From Chthoniobacteraceae bacterium (GTDB lineage Bacteria; Verrucomicrobiota; Verrucomicrobiia; Chthoniobacterales; Chthoniobacteraceae), in NCBI GenBank assembly GCA_947449735.1, contig CANFTB010000018.1, forward strand, positions 1 through 64,000: a stretch of 64,000 nucleotides of DNA, read 5' to 3'. Below, piece after piece: positions 19,195 to 29,079 of this stretch. Below the pieces are notes generated by a model that ran no database searches, was not told the origin of the DNA, and saw only the letters and a list, made by a program, of their open reading frames with translations. A program made the position numbers and the translations under genes. Position 1 is the stretch's first letter. Each line of letters begins with the position of its first letter.

Positions 19195-20184
19195 ATGAAG
19201 AAAAATCTCGGAATTTTCGGTTTGCTTGTCGTGGTGTGTGTTGTAACAGCGCTTCTTTCAGACAGTTTTCTGAGCGCGTACAATGTGGAGAACGTGCTGC
19301 GCCGGTCGGCGCTTTTTGGAATTTTAAGCATTGGCGTTGGGTTCGTCATCATCACGGGCGGCATCGACCTTTCGCTCGGGTCCGTGGTTTGTCTGGTGGG
19401 CTGTGCGCTGCCCTGGCTGCTCACGGTGCAGCACTGGCCTCTACCGCTCGCTCTGCTGGCTGTCGCTGCGGTTTCTTTGGGAATCGGCCTCTTTCACGGC
19501 CTGCTGATCACCAAGCTCCGCATCCAGCCCTTTATTGTGACCCTGTGCGGCCTGCTGCTCTACCGCGGGGTTGCGCGGGGGTTCACAGCCGACCAAACCG
19601 TCGGCTTTGGAACCGAGTTTAAAACACTGCGCCTGTTGTCCACCGGAAAGGTCCCGTTCCTTCCCGGCTTCGATCTTCCCGCACCGCTTTTTTTCCTGGC
19701 CCTAGTCGCCATCCTTGCCGCGCTCTTTCTCAACCGGACCATTTTCGGGCGGTACCTGCTGGCCCTCGGCCGCAACCCGCAGGCTGCCACCTACAGCGGG
19801 ATTCCTACCCAACGCATGACGGTTCTTGCGTATGTCATCAGCTCGGGGCTCGCAGGCCTGGGTGGCGTGCTGTTCGTTCTGGATGTGAATTCGGCACAAC
19901 CCGTCGACTTCGGCAACTTTTACGAACTTTACGCCATTGCCGCCGCTGTGTTGGGTGGCTGCAGCCTGCGCGGAGGTGAAGGCTCAATCGTCGGGATCCT
20001 CATCGGGGCGACTCTCATGCAGGTGCTGCGAAATACGATCACTCTGGTAACCACCCGCAACAATGTGGAGTTTGCAATTATCGGCGCGGTGATCCTTGTG
20101 GGCGTCGTCGCGGACGAGCTTGCCCGCCGTGTCGCGGCGCGGCGCCGCGCGGCGCGCGTTCTGCTAAGTTCCAGTGCAGGCTGA
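19195..20184 (+). CDS. Sugar ABC transporter permease (RbsC-like)
   Basis: A 329-residue membrane protein with about eight to ten hydrophobic helices and the family signatures GILSIGVGFVIITGGIDLSLGS and YAIAAAVLGGCSLRGGEGSI (given in part), typical of RbsC/XylH permeases. It is the last gene of the IclR cassette. The stop at 20182-20184 is followed at once (from 20186) by a decayed copy of the histidine-kinase 3' end, so the cassette boundary is sharp. The C-terminus is Arg/Ala-rich (RRVAARRRAARV). Confidence 0.93.
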   Translation: MKKNLGIFGLLVVVCVVTALLSDSFLSAYNVENVLRRSALFGILSIGVGFVIITGGIDLSLGSVVCLVGCALPWLLTVQHWPLPLALLAVAAVSLGIGLFHGLLITKLRIQPFIVTLCGLLLYRGVARGFTADQTVGFGTEFKTLRLLSTGKVPFLPGFDLPAPLFFLALVAILAALFLNRTIFGRYLLALGRNPQAATYSGIPTQRMTVLAYVISSGLAGLGGVLFVLDVNSAQPVDFGNFYELYAIAAAVLGGCSLRGGEGSIVGILIGATLMQVLRNTITLVTTRNNVEFAIIGAVILVGVVADELARRVAARRRAARVLLSSSAG

Positions 20185-20185
20185 G

Positions 20186-20356
20186 CTGCGGTTTTATCCC
20201 CTCCCACGACAATACGTACGGCGGACTCGCAAGCTTGGCTGAATGCATGAGAAAGTGGGTGGCGGGCTTGCGGTACGCTACGTTCGGCTTCACGGAGTTC
20301 GGATGCAGTTGCGGGTTTCCCTCAGCACCACCCATGGTTTGACACAGCATGTTTGA
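20186..20356 (+). pseudogene. Decayed 3' end of a sensor histidine kinase
   Basis: From GCTGCGGTTTTATCCC to the TGA overlapping the next ATG this stretch is collinear with the last 170 bases of the intact kinase gene (8958-9130), including TACGGCGGACTCGC, ATGAGAAAGTGGGTGGCG and CACCCATGGTTTGACACAGC. Small indels have shifted the frame and created stops, so no protein can be made. It begins directly after the permease stop codon, marking a recombination junction. Confidence 0.75.
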
Positions 20357-20465
20357 GATTCCTTCTTCTATACTAGTAGCGATTGTGGAGGATGATGCGG
20401 AACTCCGAAGAAATCTGCATGCCATCGTTTCCTCCGCCCCGGATCTCTGTTGCGTGGGCACTTTT
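20186..20465 (+). repeat. Right member of the diverged direct repeat flanking the 11-kb cassette
   Basis: Collinear with 8958-9230, covering the kinase tail and the first 110 bases of the response regulator. A further exact 17-base match (TTTAGCGCGCCCCGCGA, 21203-21219 against 9229-9245) lies downstream of the intact regulator. Divergence is substantial, so the duplication is not recent. Confidence 0.75.
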
Positions 20466-21029
20466 GCTTCGGCAGAAGAAGCCTGGGATTTGCTTCCCGG
20501 AAAGTCGCCTGCAGTTGTGTTGATGGATATCAATCTCCCCAAGGCAAATGGCATTGCCTGTGTCGCCCGCCTTTCCGGCGTGTTACCCCACACCCATTTT
20601 TTAATGCTCACAGTATACAATGATTCCGAGGCGATTTTTGATTCACTGGCGGCGGGTGCGAACGGGTATTTAAGGAAGCCGATGGAGCCCGCTGAGCTGT
20701 TGGAAGCCATCCGCGACGTGCACCGGGGCGGAGCACCAATGAGTAGCAGCATCGCGCGGCGGGTGATTCAGGCGTTCCGAAAACCTTCAGACCCGCCGGT
20801 GGCAGACAACTCCAGCCGCGTCGCCGTGCTTGAAAAACTGGCGCCTCGCGAGCGGGAAGTCCTCGAACTTCTTGCGAAGGGGTGTTTACAGAAAGAGATC
20901 GCAGATCAATTGGGGATCAGCTTCTCCACGGTCCGAACGCTCACCGGCCGGATATACGAGAAACTTCATGTCCATTCGCGGGGACAGGCTGTTGCCAAAT
21001 ATATCGGCGCCGCAGCGCCCTCGCCATGA
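20349..21029 (+). CDS. NarL/LuxR-type response regulator
   Basis: A 226-residue regulator. The REC domain has the acidic pair VEDD near residues 13-16 and the phosphoacceptor Asp near 60 (VLMDINLPKANG). The C-terminal LuxR HTH occupies roughly residues 160-215 (LAPREREVLELLAKGCLQKE, then STVRTLTGRIYEKLHVHSR). NarL-type regulators pair with HisKA_3 kinases such as the one at 7394-9130. The immediately upstream kinase is a relic, and the intact kinase has a truncated regulator beside it, so these two survivors are probably partners. Start ATG 20349 overlaps the relic kinase's stop. Confidence 0.92.
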   Translation: MFEIPSSILVAIVEDDAELRRNLHAIVSSAPDLCCVGTFASAEEAWDLLPGKSPAVVLMDINLPKANGIACVARLSGVLPHTHFLMLTVYNDSEAIFDSLAAGANGYLRKPMEPAELLEAIRDVHRGGAPMSSSIARRVIQAFRKPSDPPVADNSSRVAVLEKLAPREREVLELLAKGCLQKEIADQLGISFSTVRTLTGRIYEKLHVHSRGQAVAKYIGAAAPSP

Positions 21030-21529
21030 GCTTGCGGCGAGTGTGCGTTTAAAAGGGGGGAGTTTGATTTGTTGAGAGGCAACGATCCAGTTCGGGTCTC
21101 TGAGGCCCCAAGGCAGAAAAACCGTTTTGCCAATGAGCTGTGAGGCCCAAGGGCTGGTTGAAAGTGGTTTTCGGCTGTGATCTTATCCACTGCTTTGAGG
21201 CTTTTAGCGCGCCCCGCGACACAGGACGGACACGGGTAAACGGAGCCGGTGAGATCGTAATCTTGAGAGAGAGTTTATGGGGGAAAAGAACCATCCTCAG
21301 ATCAGTGTTCGCCCACGCGAATGTGCTCATTTAATATACGGTTTTAAGAAGCCATACATTATATCGGCCAGCGTGATCTAACCGCTTTCGTTCAGGGCCT
21401 AACAAGGCTGTGAGAGGACTCGGTAAGAGGGGTGAAGCGCCACTCGCTACTTCATCAATGGCAAACGGCTGTCGATGCTGGAGGGCTCCAGAATCTCAGC
21501 TTGCACTAGTTCGAGAGCACCTTCCGCTG
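21030..21529. other. 500-base non-coding interval
   Basis: No convincing gene, RNA or terminator was seen between the rightward response regulator and the leftward metallopeptidase. It contains the 17-base match to 9229-9245 at 21203-21219. The first part is probably the ancestral downstream flank of the regulator. Confidence 0.4.
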
Positions 21530-23248
21530 CTAGCCTTTGGGTTGCGGTAGAGGCGCTTCGATTCGCTCATAAAACGGGCAGGGAGATGCGATATTCAAAT
21601 CCCGCTTGAGATGTTGGAAAAATTCCCGCAACCGCTCAGCTTTTGCCCTCATGATAGGATCATTCAGAAGCTTTGTGATGAAGGTCTGGTCGCCACGTCC
21701 TTCATCGGCCTGTGTCATCGTCATCAGCCTCGCGTAAAGGGTGGCCCGGTCGTCTGTCGCCACATTCATCCCGTAGGGTTCTGCGAAGCCCTGCCACTTG
21801 GTGTTGTCCTTGTAGTAGGTGGACTGGCTCGGGGCATTCGGATAGTTTGGTGCGGCGGCGGCAAGCGCCGAGACCCTCCCGATTTTATACATGAATCCTT
21901 TTTGATTGAGACTGTCCCAGGCATCTCCGTGTATGGGTCCGCCCTCTTTTGAGAATTCTTTGTCCAACAGGTGCAACACTTCGTGATGGATCGTCCTCCG
22001 GAGAAAATCCATGGAAGCAGTCTTCTGTGGATCGAAACTGTGCAAACCGTAGGCGAATGAGACTTGCGGCAGCCAACTGAGTCCCTGTCCTGCTACGCCT
22101 GCACCCCTGAAATTGAAGTCATTCAACACATAGAGATTCTTCACATTCAACCTTCGCGTGACCTCAACGGGATAGATCGCCAACTCCTCCCGAATCATCT
22201 TCAGTAAAATTCTCAAGTGGAGCTGCTTATTGTCGGTAAAGTAGGAGTATTCCAAGCGGACTTTCGGCGGCATCGGCGGCGGAGGTGACCCCGGTTGCCA
22301 CAGCACCTTGAAGCCCCATTGCGTCTCCAGAAACTGAAGGTCGGATTGAATCGAGGGATCCGCCTTGATCTGGTCCGCCGCATGGGTGTCGGAGAGGTCG
22401 TTGAGGCAGACAATTCGCTGGCTCTCCGGAACAGTGGACAGGATCGCCCAGTAGGACTGGTTGAACTGAGGGTCGAGATTTTGCAGGAACCTCTGCACAA
22501 GATCGATCCGCTGCTTCAAACGGGCGTCGGTGCTCGAAAGGGTGATGAGCTCATTGAAATCGCTGGGATCCCACATGATCTTGTAGAGGCCGTCCCTGGT
22601 GTTGCTGGACTTTGTGAGCCTTTTTCCGCTTTCAGTCTCGGGTTTGGTGTCGTCCGACTCGATCGACTTCCAATGTGCGGCAGTCATGTCAGGGGCCAGC
22701 GCACTCGCATCTCCAAGCAGGTAGTTGAAAAGAGTTGAGTGAATGTAGCCTTTCCCGAGAGCCTCAATAGTTGGGGTAATGACTGCGGGCACGGTTACGA
22801 AGATGGAAGCCGTGCTCTTGTCGCCGATAAAGGTCGGGGAGTAATTCGGATTAGTTGTCTTCAGAGCTCTAGCGGTAAAGGCATTAGCCAAGACAAAGCT
22901 CTTCACTCCAAATTTTTTGACGCATCCGGCCGGGTACCTCTTCAACTCGGCGTCCATCCAGGCGAAAATCGAAAGAGCGTTCTCCACGTGCTCGGGTTTC
23001 AAGGGGGTGACCTCGTAGTTCCTGGAAAGCTTTGGGTTGTTTCCCAAGCCCAGCTTGAGGTCTATCTCATAGGCCTCTTGAAGACGTTGAGCGACCGCGA
23101 GAAGGGCCGGATTTCTGGCAACTGGGACAGCCTCTACCAAGGGTCTTTCCGTCGGCTCTGTCTTACCGGATGAAGGTTGCTGCGCTGGCGTGGGCGTTAT
23201 AACAGCAAGTATGGCCACAAGACCGAGAAGGGGAGATAAACGGGCCAT
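21530..23248 (-). CDS. Secreted putative zinc metallopeptidase with a duplicated domain
   Basis: A 572-residue protein with a signal peptide (ends PTPAQQ). The C-terminal half has HHEVLHLLDKEF, an HExxH zinc site near residues 421-426, followed by GFAEPYGMNVATDDRATLYA, in line with the putative zinc-binding metallopeptidase family. The N-terminal half repeats the same layout (LSIFAWMDAELKRYPAGCVK against LLKMIREELAIYPVEVTRRL; VKSFVLANAFTARAL against VKNLYVLNDFNFRGA), but the zinc motif is replaced by ALGKGYIHSTLF. I infer an internal duplication with one inactive domain. It ends the leftward gene run that starts at 31649; the gap to the lipoprotein gene is 65 bases. Confidence 0.75.
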   Translation of the reverse strand: MARLSPLLGLVAILAVITPTPAQQPSSGKTEPTERPLVEAVPVARNPALLAVAQRLQEAYEIDLKLGLGNNPKLSRNYEVTPLKPEHVENALSIFAWMDAELKRYPAGCVKKFGVKSFVLANAFTARALKTTNPNYSPTFIGDKSTASIFVTVPAVITPTIEALGKGYIHSTLFNYLLGDASALAPDMTAAHWKSIESDDTKPETESGKRLTKSSNTRDGLYKIMWDPSDFNELITLSSTDARLKQRIDLVQRFLQNLDPQFNQSYWAILSTVPESQRIVCLNDLSDTHAADQIKADPSIQSDLQFLETQWGFKVLWQPGSPPPPMPPKVRLEYSYFTDNKQLHLRILLKMIREELAIYPVEVTRRLNVKNLYVLNDFNFRGAGVAGQGLSWLPQVSFAYGLHSFDPQKTASMDFLRRTIHHEVLHLLDKEFSKEGGPIHGDAWDSLNQKGFMYKIGRVSALAAAAPNYPNAPSQSTYYKDNTKWQGFAEPYGMNVATDDRATLYARLMTMTQADEGRGDQTFITKLLNDPIMRAKAERLREFFQHLKRDLNIASPCPFYERIEAPLPQPKG

Positions 23249-23313
23249 ACGGTTTTAAACTGATGGGTCCGAAAGGGGCTCACTAAGCGTCCTAACCGGC
23301 CCGCGGAGAGGTC

Positions 23314-23835
23314 TCATGGAGTGCGTTCTAGCAGCCCAACAAGCGACTCGTTGTTTGACATGATAAGGTCGGAAAACTGCCACGTCGCTCCAGAGGTCGG
23401 GCGTTCAAACTTCATAAGAACCGACTGCGGAATCCGGCTTTTGGGACCCAACACGAATAAGTATTGAAATCGAACTACAGCCTCTGAATCTTGGGCTTTT
23501 AGAGTTGTAAAACTATATGGTTGGGAAATCTCACCGTCTTGGGCGTTGGTCCAAGGATCTCGATCCAAGGCGCCAATCAGCCGCGTTCTTTCGAACTCGT
23601 CGTATTGGTGCTTCAAGGTCCGGAAAAGCCTCGGTGTAAGCAACTCTTCGAACAGAGTTGGATCCTCATAATAAAAGTCGTAGTGGCTTTTGAAGAGATT
23701 CTTGGCCGCGACGCCTGGGTCTGACTGTAGCGCGTCGATGCACACGGCGGGGCCATGGGTTGGGGTGCGGCAGGCGCTCATGCAAAGGACTGCAGAAAGA
23801 AGAGCGGTGGCTGCCTTTCGAGGGGCGGGGCGCAT
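23314..23835 (-). CDS. Small lipoprotein of unknown function
   Basis: A 173-residue protein with a lipoprotein-type leader (LLSAVLCMSAC, Cys near residue 22). The mature part begins with SDPGVAAKNLFKSHYDFYYE and FEELLTPRLFRTLKHQYDEF, resembling DUF3828-like folds in size and pattern, though I would not assert the family. It lies 40 bases after the third paralogue and 65 bases before the metallopeptidase, so it probably belongs to the same transcript. The base composition is slightly more AT-rich than its upstream neighbours by eye. Confidence 0.7.
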   Translation of the reverse strand: MRPAPRKAATALLSAVLCMSACRTPTHGPAVCIDALQSDPGVAAKNLFKSHYDFYYEDPTLFEELLTPRLFRTLKHQYDEFERTRLIGALDRDPWTNAQDGEISQPYSFTTLKAQDSEAVVRFQYLFVLGPKSRIPQSVLMKFERPTSGATWQFSDLIMSNNESLVGLLERTP

Positions 23836-23875
23836 GGAATCTAAAGTGTGGAGCCGGGCCGCAAGATTTGCGGTT

Positions 23876-25135
23876 TCAGTATTTCTGGAAGATCACAGGG
23901 GTCGGAAAGCGGTCCTCCGGGTTGCTTCCGTCGCCCACGTATTCTTCGCGGGGCAAATTCACCGCGGGCCAGCTGGTCGGGCGGACGCGGACGACGCGAC
24001 CCTGGCGGATGCCTTCGATGATCAAGTCGGTTTCAAAACGGATCTGGATGCCGCTGCTGCCCATCGGAACATTGGCGGTCGCTTTGGTGACCTCGGTGAT
24101 GGGCCCCTTCGATGCCATGTGCGCCGGGCCGTAGCCGCCGCCCGCGTGCTTCAGGGTGTTCTCAGCGCCGTTCATCACGGCGGGGGCATCCTTGGCAAAA
24201 TCAGCGTACAGCGATGCGTCCATGCCCCCGAAAAGCGTTGCGGTGATGGTGGCGCGGCCGAATTTTCCATACTCGACGGCGTCGATCCAGGCGGGCATCC
24301 AGCGGCTGCGGACGAAGGCTTTGTGCGTTTCCGCTTGATTGGCTGCGGAGCGCGCCATCGCATCGTGGTCCAGCCAGATGTCCGAGATGTGGAAGCGGGT
24401 GAAAATGCCATCAGGTGTAGGCTTCCACATGATGCCGAGGAGAACGTTTTGGGCGTCGAGGGATTTCTTGCCTTCAGCGGGCCAGGCGCCTTCGGCGATC
24501 AGTTCGCGGATTCCGAGGCGTTCGCGGCCGCGCCAGACGCGGGTGGCAGCGTCGAAGGTCAACTTCTCCACCTCCGCCTTGGCTTGCCCCTCCTGCCTGG
24601 GTTCGCAGCTGGCGAGAATCATGCCTTCGTTGTTCTTCACGTCCACTTCCTTCAGCTTCCATACCAACCCCTCGCGCAGGCAGTGGCTGGGTTCGTCTTC
24701 AAAAAGAAGCACATGGTTCTCTGCGGGTGCGATGCCTATGCCGCTGTATCCCGCGGTCTTCTTTCGATTGTCCACCGCTAGCACCGGTACGGAAGACGTC
24801 TTCGGGTCGGGGGGAAGAAAGGCGCGAATGTGAAGCACCGTTCCAAGCGGAATGTCCCGGAGATCCGCCGGGGCTCCGTGGTATTGCACCATGCCGTAGG
24901 GTAGCATGGCGAAGGGGTGCGGCGGGTTGCGGAAATACGTGCCTGCTCCCTGCACACGGACGCTGCCGCGGCGGTTTGCATGGTCCACTAACACGAGTTC
25001 ACCGCGGTAGGAGTGCGCCTTTTCCAACGGTGGAAACTTTCCCGGTTCAGGCCGGAAGGGTTCGTCTTCTGCGCGTGCAGCGCACAAACCGAGAGCGAGG
25101 AAGGTGGAGGCCAAGGCGAAAAAGGAGCGTGTCAT
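23876..25135 (-). CDS. Unrecognised secreted protein, third of three tandem paralogues
   Basis: A 419-residue protein with a signal peptide cut after ARA. The start at 25135 is chosen because the leader and the first conserved block ([17 protein letters not shown]) align with both neighbours; a longer open frame runs back into the preceding gene. Blocks shared with the two paralogues include [71 protein letters not shown] and a C-terminus [11 protein letters not shown]. No catalytic motif is recognised. The pattern (short beta strands, Pro-Gly turns) suggests beta-rich domains. The operon with DUF1552 and DUF1592 proteins suggests a shared extracytoplasmic task. Confidence 0.8.
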   Translation of the reverse strand: MTRSFFALASTFLALGLCAARAEDEPFRPEPGKFPPLEKAHSYRGELVLVDHANRRGSVRVQGAGTYFRNPPHPFAMLPYGMVQYHGAPADLRDIPLGTVLHIRAFLPPDPKTSSVPVLAVDNRKKTAGYSGIGIAPAENHVLLFEDEPSHCLREGLVWKLKEVDVKNNEGMILASCEPRQEGQAKAEVEKLTFDAATRVWRGRERLGIRELIAEGAWPAEGKKSLDAQNVLLGIMWKPTPDGIFTRFHISDIWLDHDAMARSAANQAETHKAFVRSRWMPAWIDAVEYGKFGRATITATLFGGMDASLYADFAKDAPAVMNGAENTLKHAGGGYGPAHMASKGPITEVTKATANVPMGSSGIQIRFETDLIIEGIRQGRVVRVRPTSWPAVNLPREEYVGDGSNPEDRFPTPVIFQKY

Positions 25136-25160
25136 AGGGCGGGGTTTGCTGTGGTGAAAA

Positions 25161-26426
25161 TCAGTATTTTGGAAAGATGGCCGGAGTTGGAAAGCGCTGC
25201 TCGATGCTGAAACCCACTCCGTCTCCAACGTATTCTTCGCGAGGCAGGTGGACGTCAGGCCAGCCGGCGGGGCGGATCCGGACCGCCCGCGCTGGGCGCA
25301 TCCCTTCGGTGATGAGGTCCGTTTCAAACTGGATCTGGATGCCGCTGCTGCCCGGTGGAGCTTCTCCGGGCGTATGTGTGACATCCCGGACCGTGCCTCT
25401 GGCTGCCATTTGTGACGGGCCGGCGGTGCCGCCCTCGGTGTGCTTGAGCGTGTTCTCCACGCCATTCATAAAGGCGGCGGCGTCCTTTTTAAAATCGGCG
25501 TAGAGCGAGGGATCCATTCCACCGAAGAGGGTTGCGGTCACGGTCGCCCGGCCGAACTTGCCGTACTCGACTGCATCGATCCAGGCGGGCAACCAGCGGC
25601 TGCGGATGAAGGCCTTGTGCACCTCGGTCTGGTGGCGGGTGGAACGCTGTATCGCTTCGTCGTCGAGCCAGATGTCCGATAGGTGAAAGCGGCTGAACAC
25701 GCCGCCCAGTGTGGGCTTCCATGTGATCCCAAGCAGTACTGAGTGGTCTCCAAGTGGTTTTTTGCCGCTGGCGGGCCATGTGCCTTCGGACACTAACTCC
25801 GCGATGGTGAGGCATTCGCGGCCGCGCCACATGCGTGTGGTGGCGTCGATGGTGAATGTTTCCTCGCCAGCCTCGGCGCCTCCTCCAAGTTTTGGTTCGC
25901 GGCGAGCCGTGAGCATGCTTTCGTTAGTCCCGATCTCCACCTGATTCAGTTTCCATACCTTGCCTTCTCTGAGGCAGTAGCTGGGCTCGTCTTCGATAAA
26001 AAGGAGGTGGTTCTCGGCGGGTGCAGTTCCGGCGCCGCCCAGACCGGTCTTCTCCCGGTTGTTGATCGGCAACACCGGCACGGCGGATGTCTTCGGGTCG
26101 GGCGGGAGGAAAGCCAGGACGTGCAGAACGGTGCCGAGCGGAATGTCCCGCAAGTCCGCCGGCGCGCCATGGTGGCGGACCATCCCGTATGGAAGCATCG
26201 CGAAGGGGTGCGGAGCGGTGAAGCGAAAAGCGCCCTTTGACTGCACGCGGATGCTACCGCGCCGGTTGGCGTGGTCCACAAACACGAGCTCGCCCCGGTA
26301 GGAGAGCCCTTTTTCCAAAGGGGGAAACTTCCCGGGCAAGGGCCGGAACGGCTCTTCCTCCGCGAATGCCGTGTACGAGCCGAGGAGTAGTGGCAAGAGG
26401 CCAAGCACGAAAAAGAAATGCTTCAT
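25161..26426 (-). CDS. Unrecognised secreted protein, second of three tandem paralogues
   Basis: A 421-residue protein with a signal peptide (ends TAFAEE). It shares all blocks with the flanking paralogues: [117 protein letters not shown] and [11 protein letters not shown] at the C-terminus. It begins 25 bases after the first paralogue's stop. No family name is known to me. Conservation is highest in the N-terminal 110 residues and the C-terminal 120 residues, with a variable middle. Confidence 0.8.
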   Translation of the reverse strand: MKHFFFVLGLLPLLLGSYTAFAEEEPFRPLPGKFPPLEKGLSYRGELVFVDHANRRGSIRVQSKGAFRFTAPHPFAMLPYGMVRHHGAPADLRDIPLGTVLHVLAFLPPDPKTSAVPVLPINNREKTGLGGAGTAPAENHLLFIEDEPSYCLREGKVWKLNQVEIGTNESMLTARREPKLGGGAEAGEETFTIDATTRMWRGRECLTIAELVSEGTWPASGKKPLGDHSVLLGITWKPTLGGVFSRFHLSDIWLDDEAIQRSTRHQTEVHKAFIRSRWLPAWIDAVEYGKFGRATVTATLFGGMDPSLYADFKKDAAAFMNGVENTLKHTEGGTAGPSQMAARGTVRDVTHTPGEAPPGSSGIQIQFETDLITEGMRPARAVRIRPAGWPDVHLPREEYVGDGVGFSIEQRFPTPAIFPKY

Positions 26427-26451
26427 GGTGCGGGAGAAAAACGAAAGGGCT

Positions 26452-27696
26452 TCAGTATTTTGGGAAGATTGCCGGCGTAGGAAACCGGTCTTCGAGGCTG
26501 GCGCGGTGGTCGATCAGGTATTCCTCGCGCGGGGCTGAGACGTGGGGCCAGATGGCGGGCCGGACACGGACGATCCTTCCCGGACGGATGCCTTCGATGA
26601 TGAGATCGGTCTCCAAGCGGATTTGAATGCCGCTGCTTCCCAGCGGAGGATGTGCGTCCGTTTTGATGATGTCCACTATGGTGCCTTTTGAGGCGATGTG
26701 CGACGAACTGACGATGCTGGACCAAGGCTTCAAGGTGTTCTCCGCAGCTGCGATGACGCCTTGCTCCCCTTTTGTGAAATCGGCGTAAAGGGATTCATCC
26801 ATGCCGCCGAAGAGGGTTACCGTCACCGTTGCGCGGCCAAACTTTCCGTACTCCACTGCATCAACCCAGGCGGGCATCAGCCGGGTACGGATGTTAGACC
26901 TGTGTGTCCCTGTCTGCTGGCTGGAGGTTCGATGCATGGCGGTGTCGTCCAGCCAGAGGTCCGTGATGTGGAACTGGTTTTCCACCCGGTTCTCCCAGGT
27001 GCCGGCGGGCAGCCAGGTGAGTCCGAGCAGCGCGGGCTGGCCGCCGAGAGATCTTTTTCCCTCGGCCGGCCACACTCCCTCGGCCACCAGGTCTGCGACC
27101 CCAAGGCATTCGCGGCCGCGCCAGACGCGTGTACCATCGTCGAGGGTAAGCTTTTGCTCCGCCGTCTTTCCCTCGGTGTCTGCTTTCGGCCCGAGCGTAG
27201 CGCTGATGACTGCTTTGTTTTTTTGTAGCTCCACCTCCTTCAGTATCCAGACTTGGCCCTCACGCAGGCAGTGGCTCGGCTCGTCCTCCAGAAGAATGAC
27301 GTGGTTCTCGGCGGGTTGTTCCACCGAGGGCTTGGGCACTGCCGGGAGTGAGGACATCGACGGGTCCGGCGGGAGAAAGGCGCGAACGTGTAACATGGTC
27401 CCGAGGGGGATGTCTTTGAGGTCCGCGGGCGCGCCTCGGTAGCGGACAATGCCATAGGGAAGCAAGGCGAAGGGGCTGGGAACATGTTGGAAAAACACTT
27501 CACTGCCTCCTTGCACGCGGATGCTGCCGCGCCGGTTGGCGTGGTCCACAAACACGAGCTCACCGCGGTATGCCTTCGCCTTCTCCAGAGGAGGAAACTT
27601 CCCGGGCACGGGCCGCAACGGTTCGTCCTCGGCGAGTGCGGCGCACAAGCCGAAGACAAGGAGCGAGGCGCCGAGAACCCGTGGAAGAAACGTCAC
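26452..27696 (-). CDS. Unrecognised secreted protein, first of three tandem paralogues
   Basis: A 414-residue protein with a signal peptide (ends AALAED). The start codon overlaps the stop of the DUF1552 gene by four bases (27693-27696), evidence of translational coupling. Shared blocks: [130 protein letters not shown] and [11 protein letters not shown]. It is the most divergent of the three by eye. Function unknown; the coupling to DUF1552 is the best functional clue. Confidence 0.8.
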   Translation of the reverse strand: MTFLPRVLGASLLVFGLCAALAEDEPLRPVPGKFPPLEKAKAYRGELVFVDHANRRGSIRVQGGSEVFFQHVPSPFALLPYGIVRYRGAPADLKDIPLGTMLHVRAFLPPDPSMSSLPAVPKPSVEQPAENHVILLEDEPSHCLREGQVWILKEVELQKNKAVISATLGPKADTEGKTAEQKLTLDDGTRVWRGRECLGVADLVAEGVWPAEGKRSLGGQPALLGLTWLPAGTWENRVENQFHITDLWLDDTAMHRTSSQQTGTHRSNIRTRLMPAWVDAVEYGKFGRATVTVTLFGGMDESLYADFTKGEQGVIAAAENTLKPWSSIVSSSHIASKGTIVDIIKTDAHPPLGSSGIQIRLETDLIIEGIRPGRIVRVRPAIWPHVSAPREEYLIDHRASLEDRFPTPAIFPKY

Positions 27697-29051
27697 AGGG
27701 CGACCACCTTGTTGCTATCACCGAAATGGTCCGTCTCCACGCCCATGCGCTGGGCCATGAGGAGCAGGAGGTTGCTCATGTGGGCGTCCGGGTTCGCGGG
27801 ACGGCTGCAGAGCCCGTAATGCTCCGAGGGCTTTTCGAGTTGGTACCCGGCGAAATGGCCTTGGTTGAAGTCGAGATGGCTGCCGTGCTTGAGCCCGAGG
27901 TCCGTGCCCCCGGCGAACACGAGGGGCAAGTTGGCGTTGCCGTGGCTGTGGCCGTAGGACATGCCGCTGCCGAAGAGGGCCATCGTTGAGGCCAGAAGCG
28001 GCTTTCCGCCCAGGTCCTTCGTCTCCGCGAGGCGGGTGAGGAAATACCCGAACTGCTCGATGGCGAACGTGTCGTAGTTGGTGAGCTTCTCCATGTAACC
28101 GGCGTCGCCGCCGTGGTGGCTGAGCTGGTGGCGCGACTCGGTGATGCCAATCTCGGGTATCGAGATGGCATCCCCCTCGCCGCCAAGGCTGAAGGTGGCA
28201 ACGCGCGTCACGTCCGTCTGGAAGGCAAGCACCATGAGGTCATAGACGCTGCGAAAATAATCCCCGGCCATGGTGGCGGCGATGTCGCGGTTGGTACGCT
28301 TGCGGTCGGCCTCGGAGACGGCAGGCAGCGGTGTGTCGAGCCATGCGTCGGCGCGCCGAGTCCGGATCTCCGCCTCGCGGACGGAGGTGAGGTATTGCTC
28401 CATCCGCCCCTTGTCCTCCGAGCCCATCTTTTTCTCCAGCTGGCGCACCTCCGCGAGATTGGCGTCGAGAACGCTCCCCTTGCGGCGCAAAGCGCGCCTC
28501 TGAGCAGTCTTGCCGCCCTTGGGCTCCTCAAACAATGACGCGAAAATCTCGCTGCAACGGCGCATCGCGGGAAGCCGCACGCCATCCGCTGTCCAGGCAA
28601 GGGAGTCCTGCGTGATGGCAACCTCCATCGAGGGATAGCGTGTGTGCTGCGCTGTGATCTCCGCCATCTTCTGGTCCACGGAGATCGTATTGCGGTCCGA
28701 GGGTCCGAGCTTTCCACCGGTGAGCCACACAGAGATGCAGTTGTGGTGGTGGCTGAGGGCCCCCGGATGGTGCAGACCGCTGATGGGCGTGATCACCTCG
28801 CGGTGCTTCTCCAAGGGCTTCAAGGAACGCGAGAACTCGTAGTCCTTTCCCGCCTTTGTGATCTGATAGTTCAGCGAGTGGACGCCGTTTGCGAGGTAGA
28901 TGAAGGCGCTGCGCCGGGGGGCGGATTCGGCGGCCTTTTCCGCGGCCCGCAGAGGAACCATGCATTCCAAGAAGGGCAGCGAGATGAAACTGCCGAGGGC
29001 GCGAAGGGCGTGGCGGCGGTCGATGAGCCAGGATTGGGAGAGGTAGTTCAT
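27693..29051 (-). CDS. DUF1552 family protein
   Basis: A 452-residue protein with a leader containing [18 protein letters not shown], a Tat-like start typical of DUF1552. Family features seen: [50 protein letters not shown] and a C-terminal [20 protein letters not shown]. The fold is related to DUF1501 (sulfatase-like). DUF1552 proteins are normally encoded beside DUF1592-type cytochrome proteins, as here (29193-31649 upstream). The activity is unknown. It overlaps the first of three unrecognised paralogues by four bases. Confidence 0.93.
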   Translation of the reverse strand: MNYLSQSWLIDRRHALRALGSFISLPFLECMVPLRAAEKAAESAPRRSAFIYLANGVHSLNYQITKAGKDYEFSRSLKPLEKHREVITPISGLHHPGALSHHHNCISVWLTGGKLGPSDRNTISVDQKMAEITAQHTRYPSMEVAITQDSLAWTADGVRLPAMRRCSEIFASLFEEPKGGKTAQRRALRRKGSVLDANLAEVRQLEKKMGSEDKGRMEQYLTSVREAEIRTRRADAWLDTPLPAVSEADRKRTNRDIAATMAGDYFRSVYDLMVLAFQTDVTRVATFSLGGEGDAISIPEIGITESRHQLSHHGGDAGYMEKLTNYDTFAIEQFGYFLTRLAETKDLGGKPLLASTMALFGSGMSYGHSHGNANLPLVFAGGTDLGLKHGSHLDFNQGHFAGYQLEKPSEHYGLCSRPANPDAHMSNLLLLMAQRMGVETDHFGDSNKVVAL

Positions 29052-29079
29052 GACTGTTTTTTTCAGTTCTGGGTTCTTT

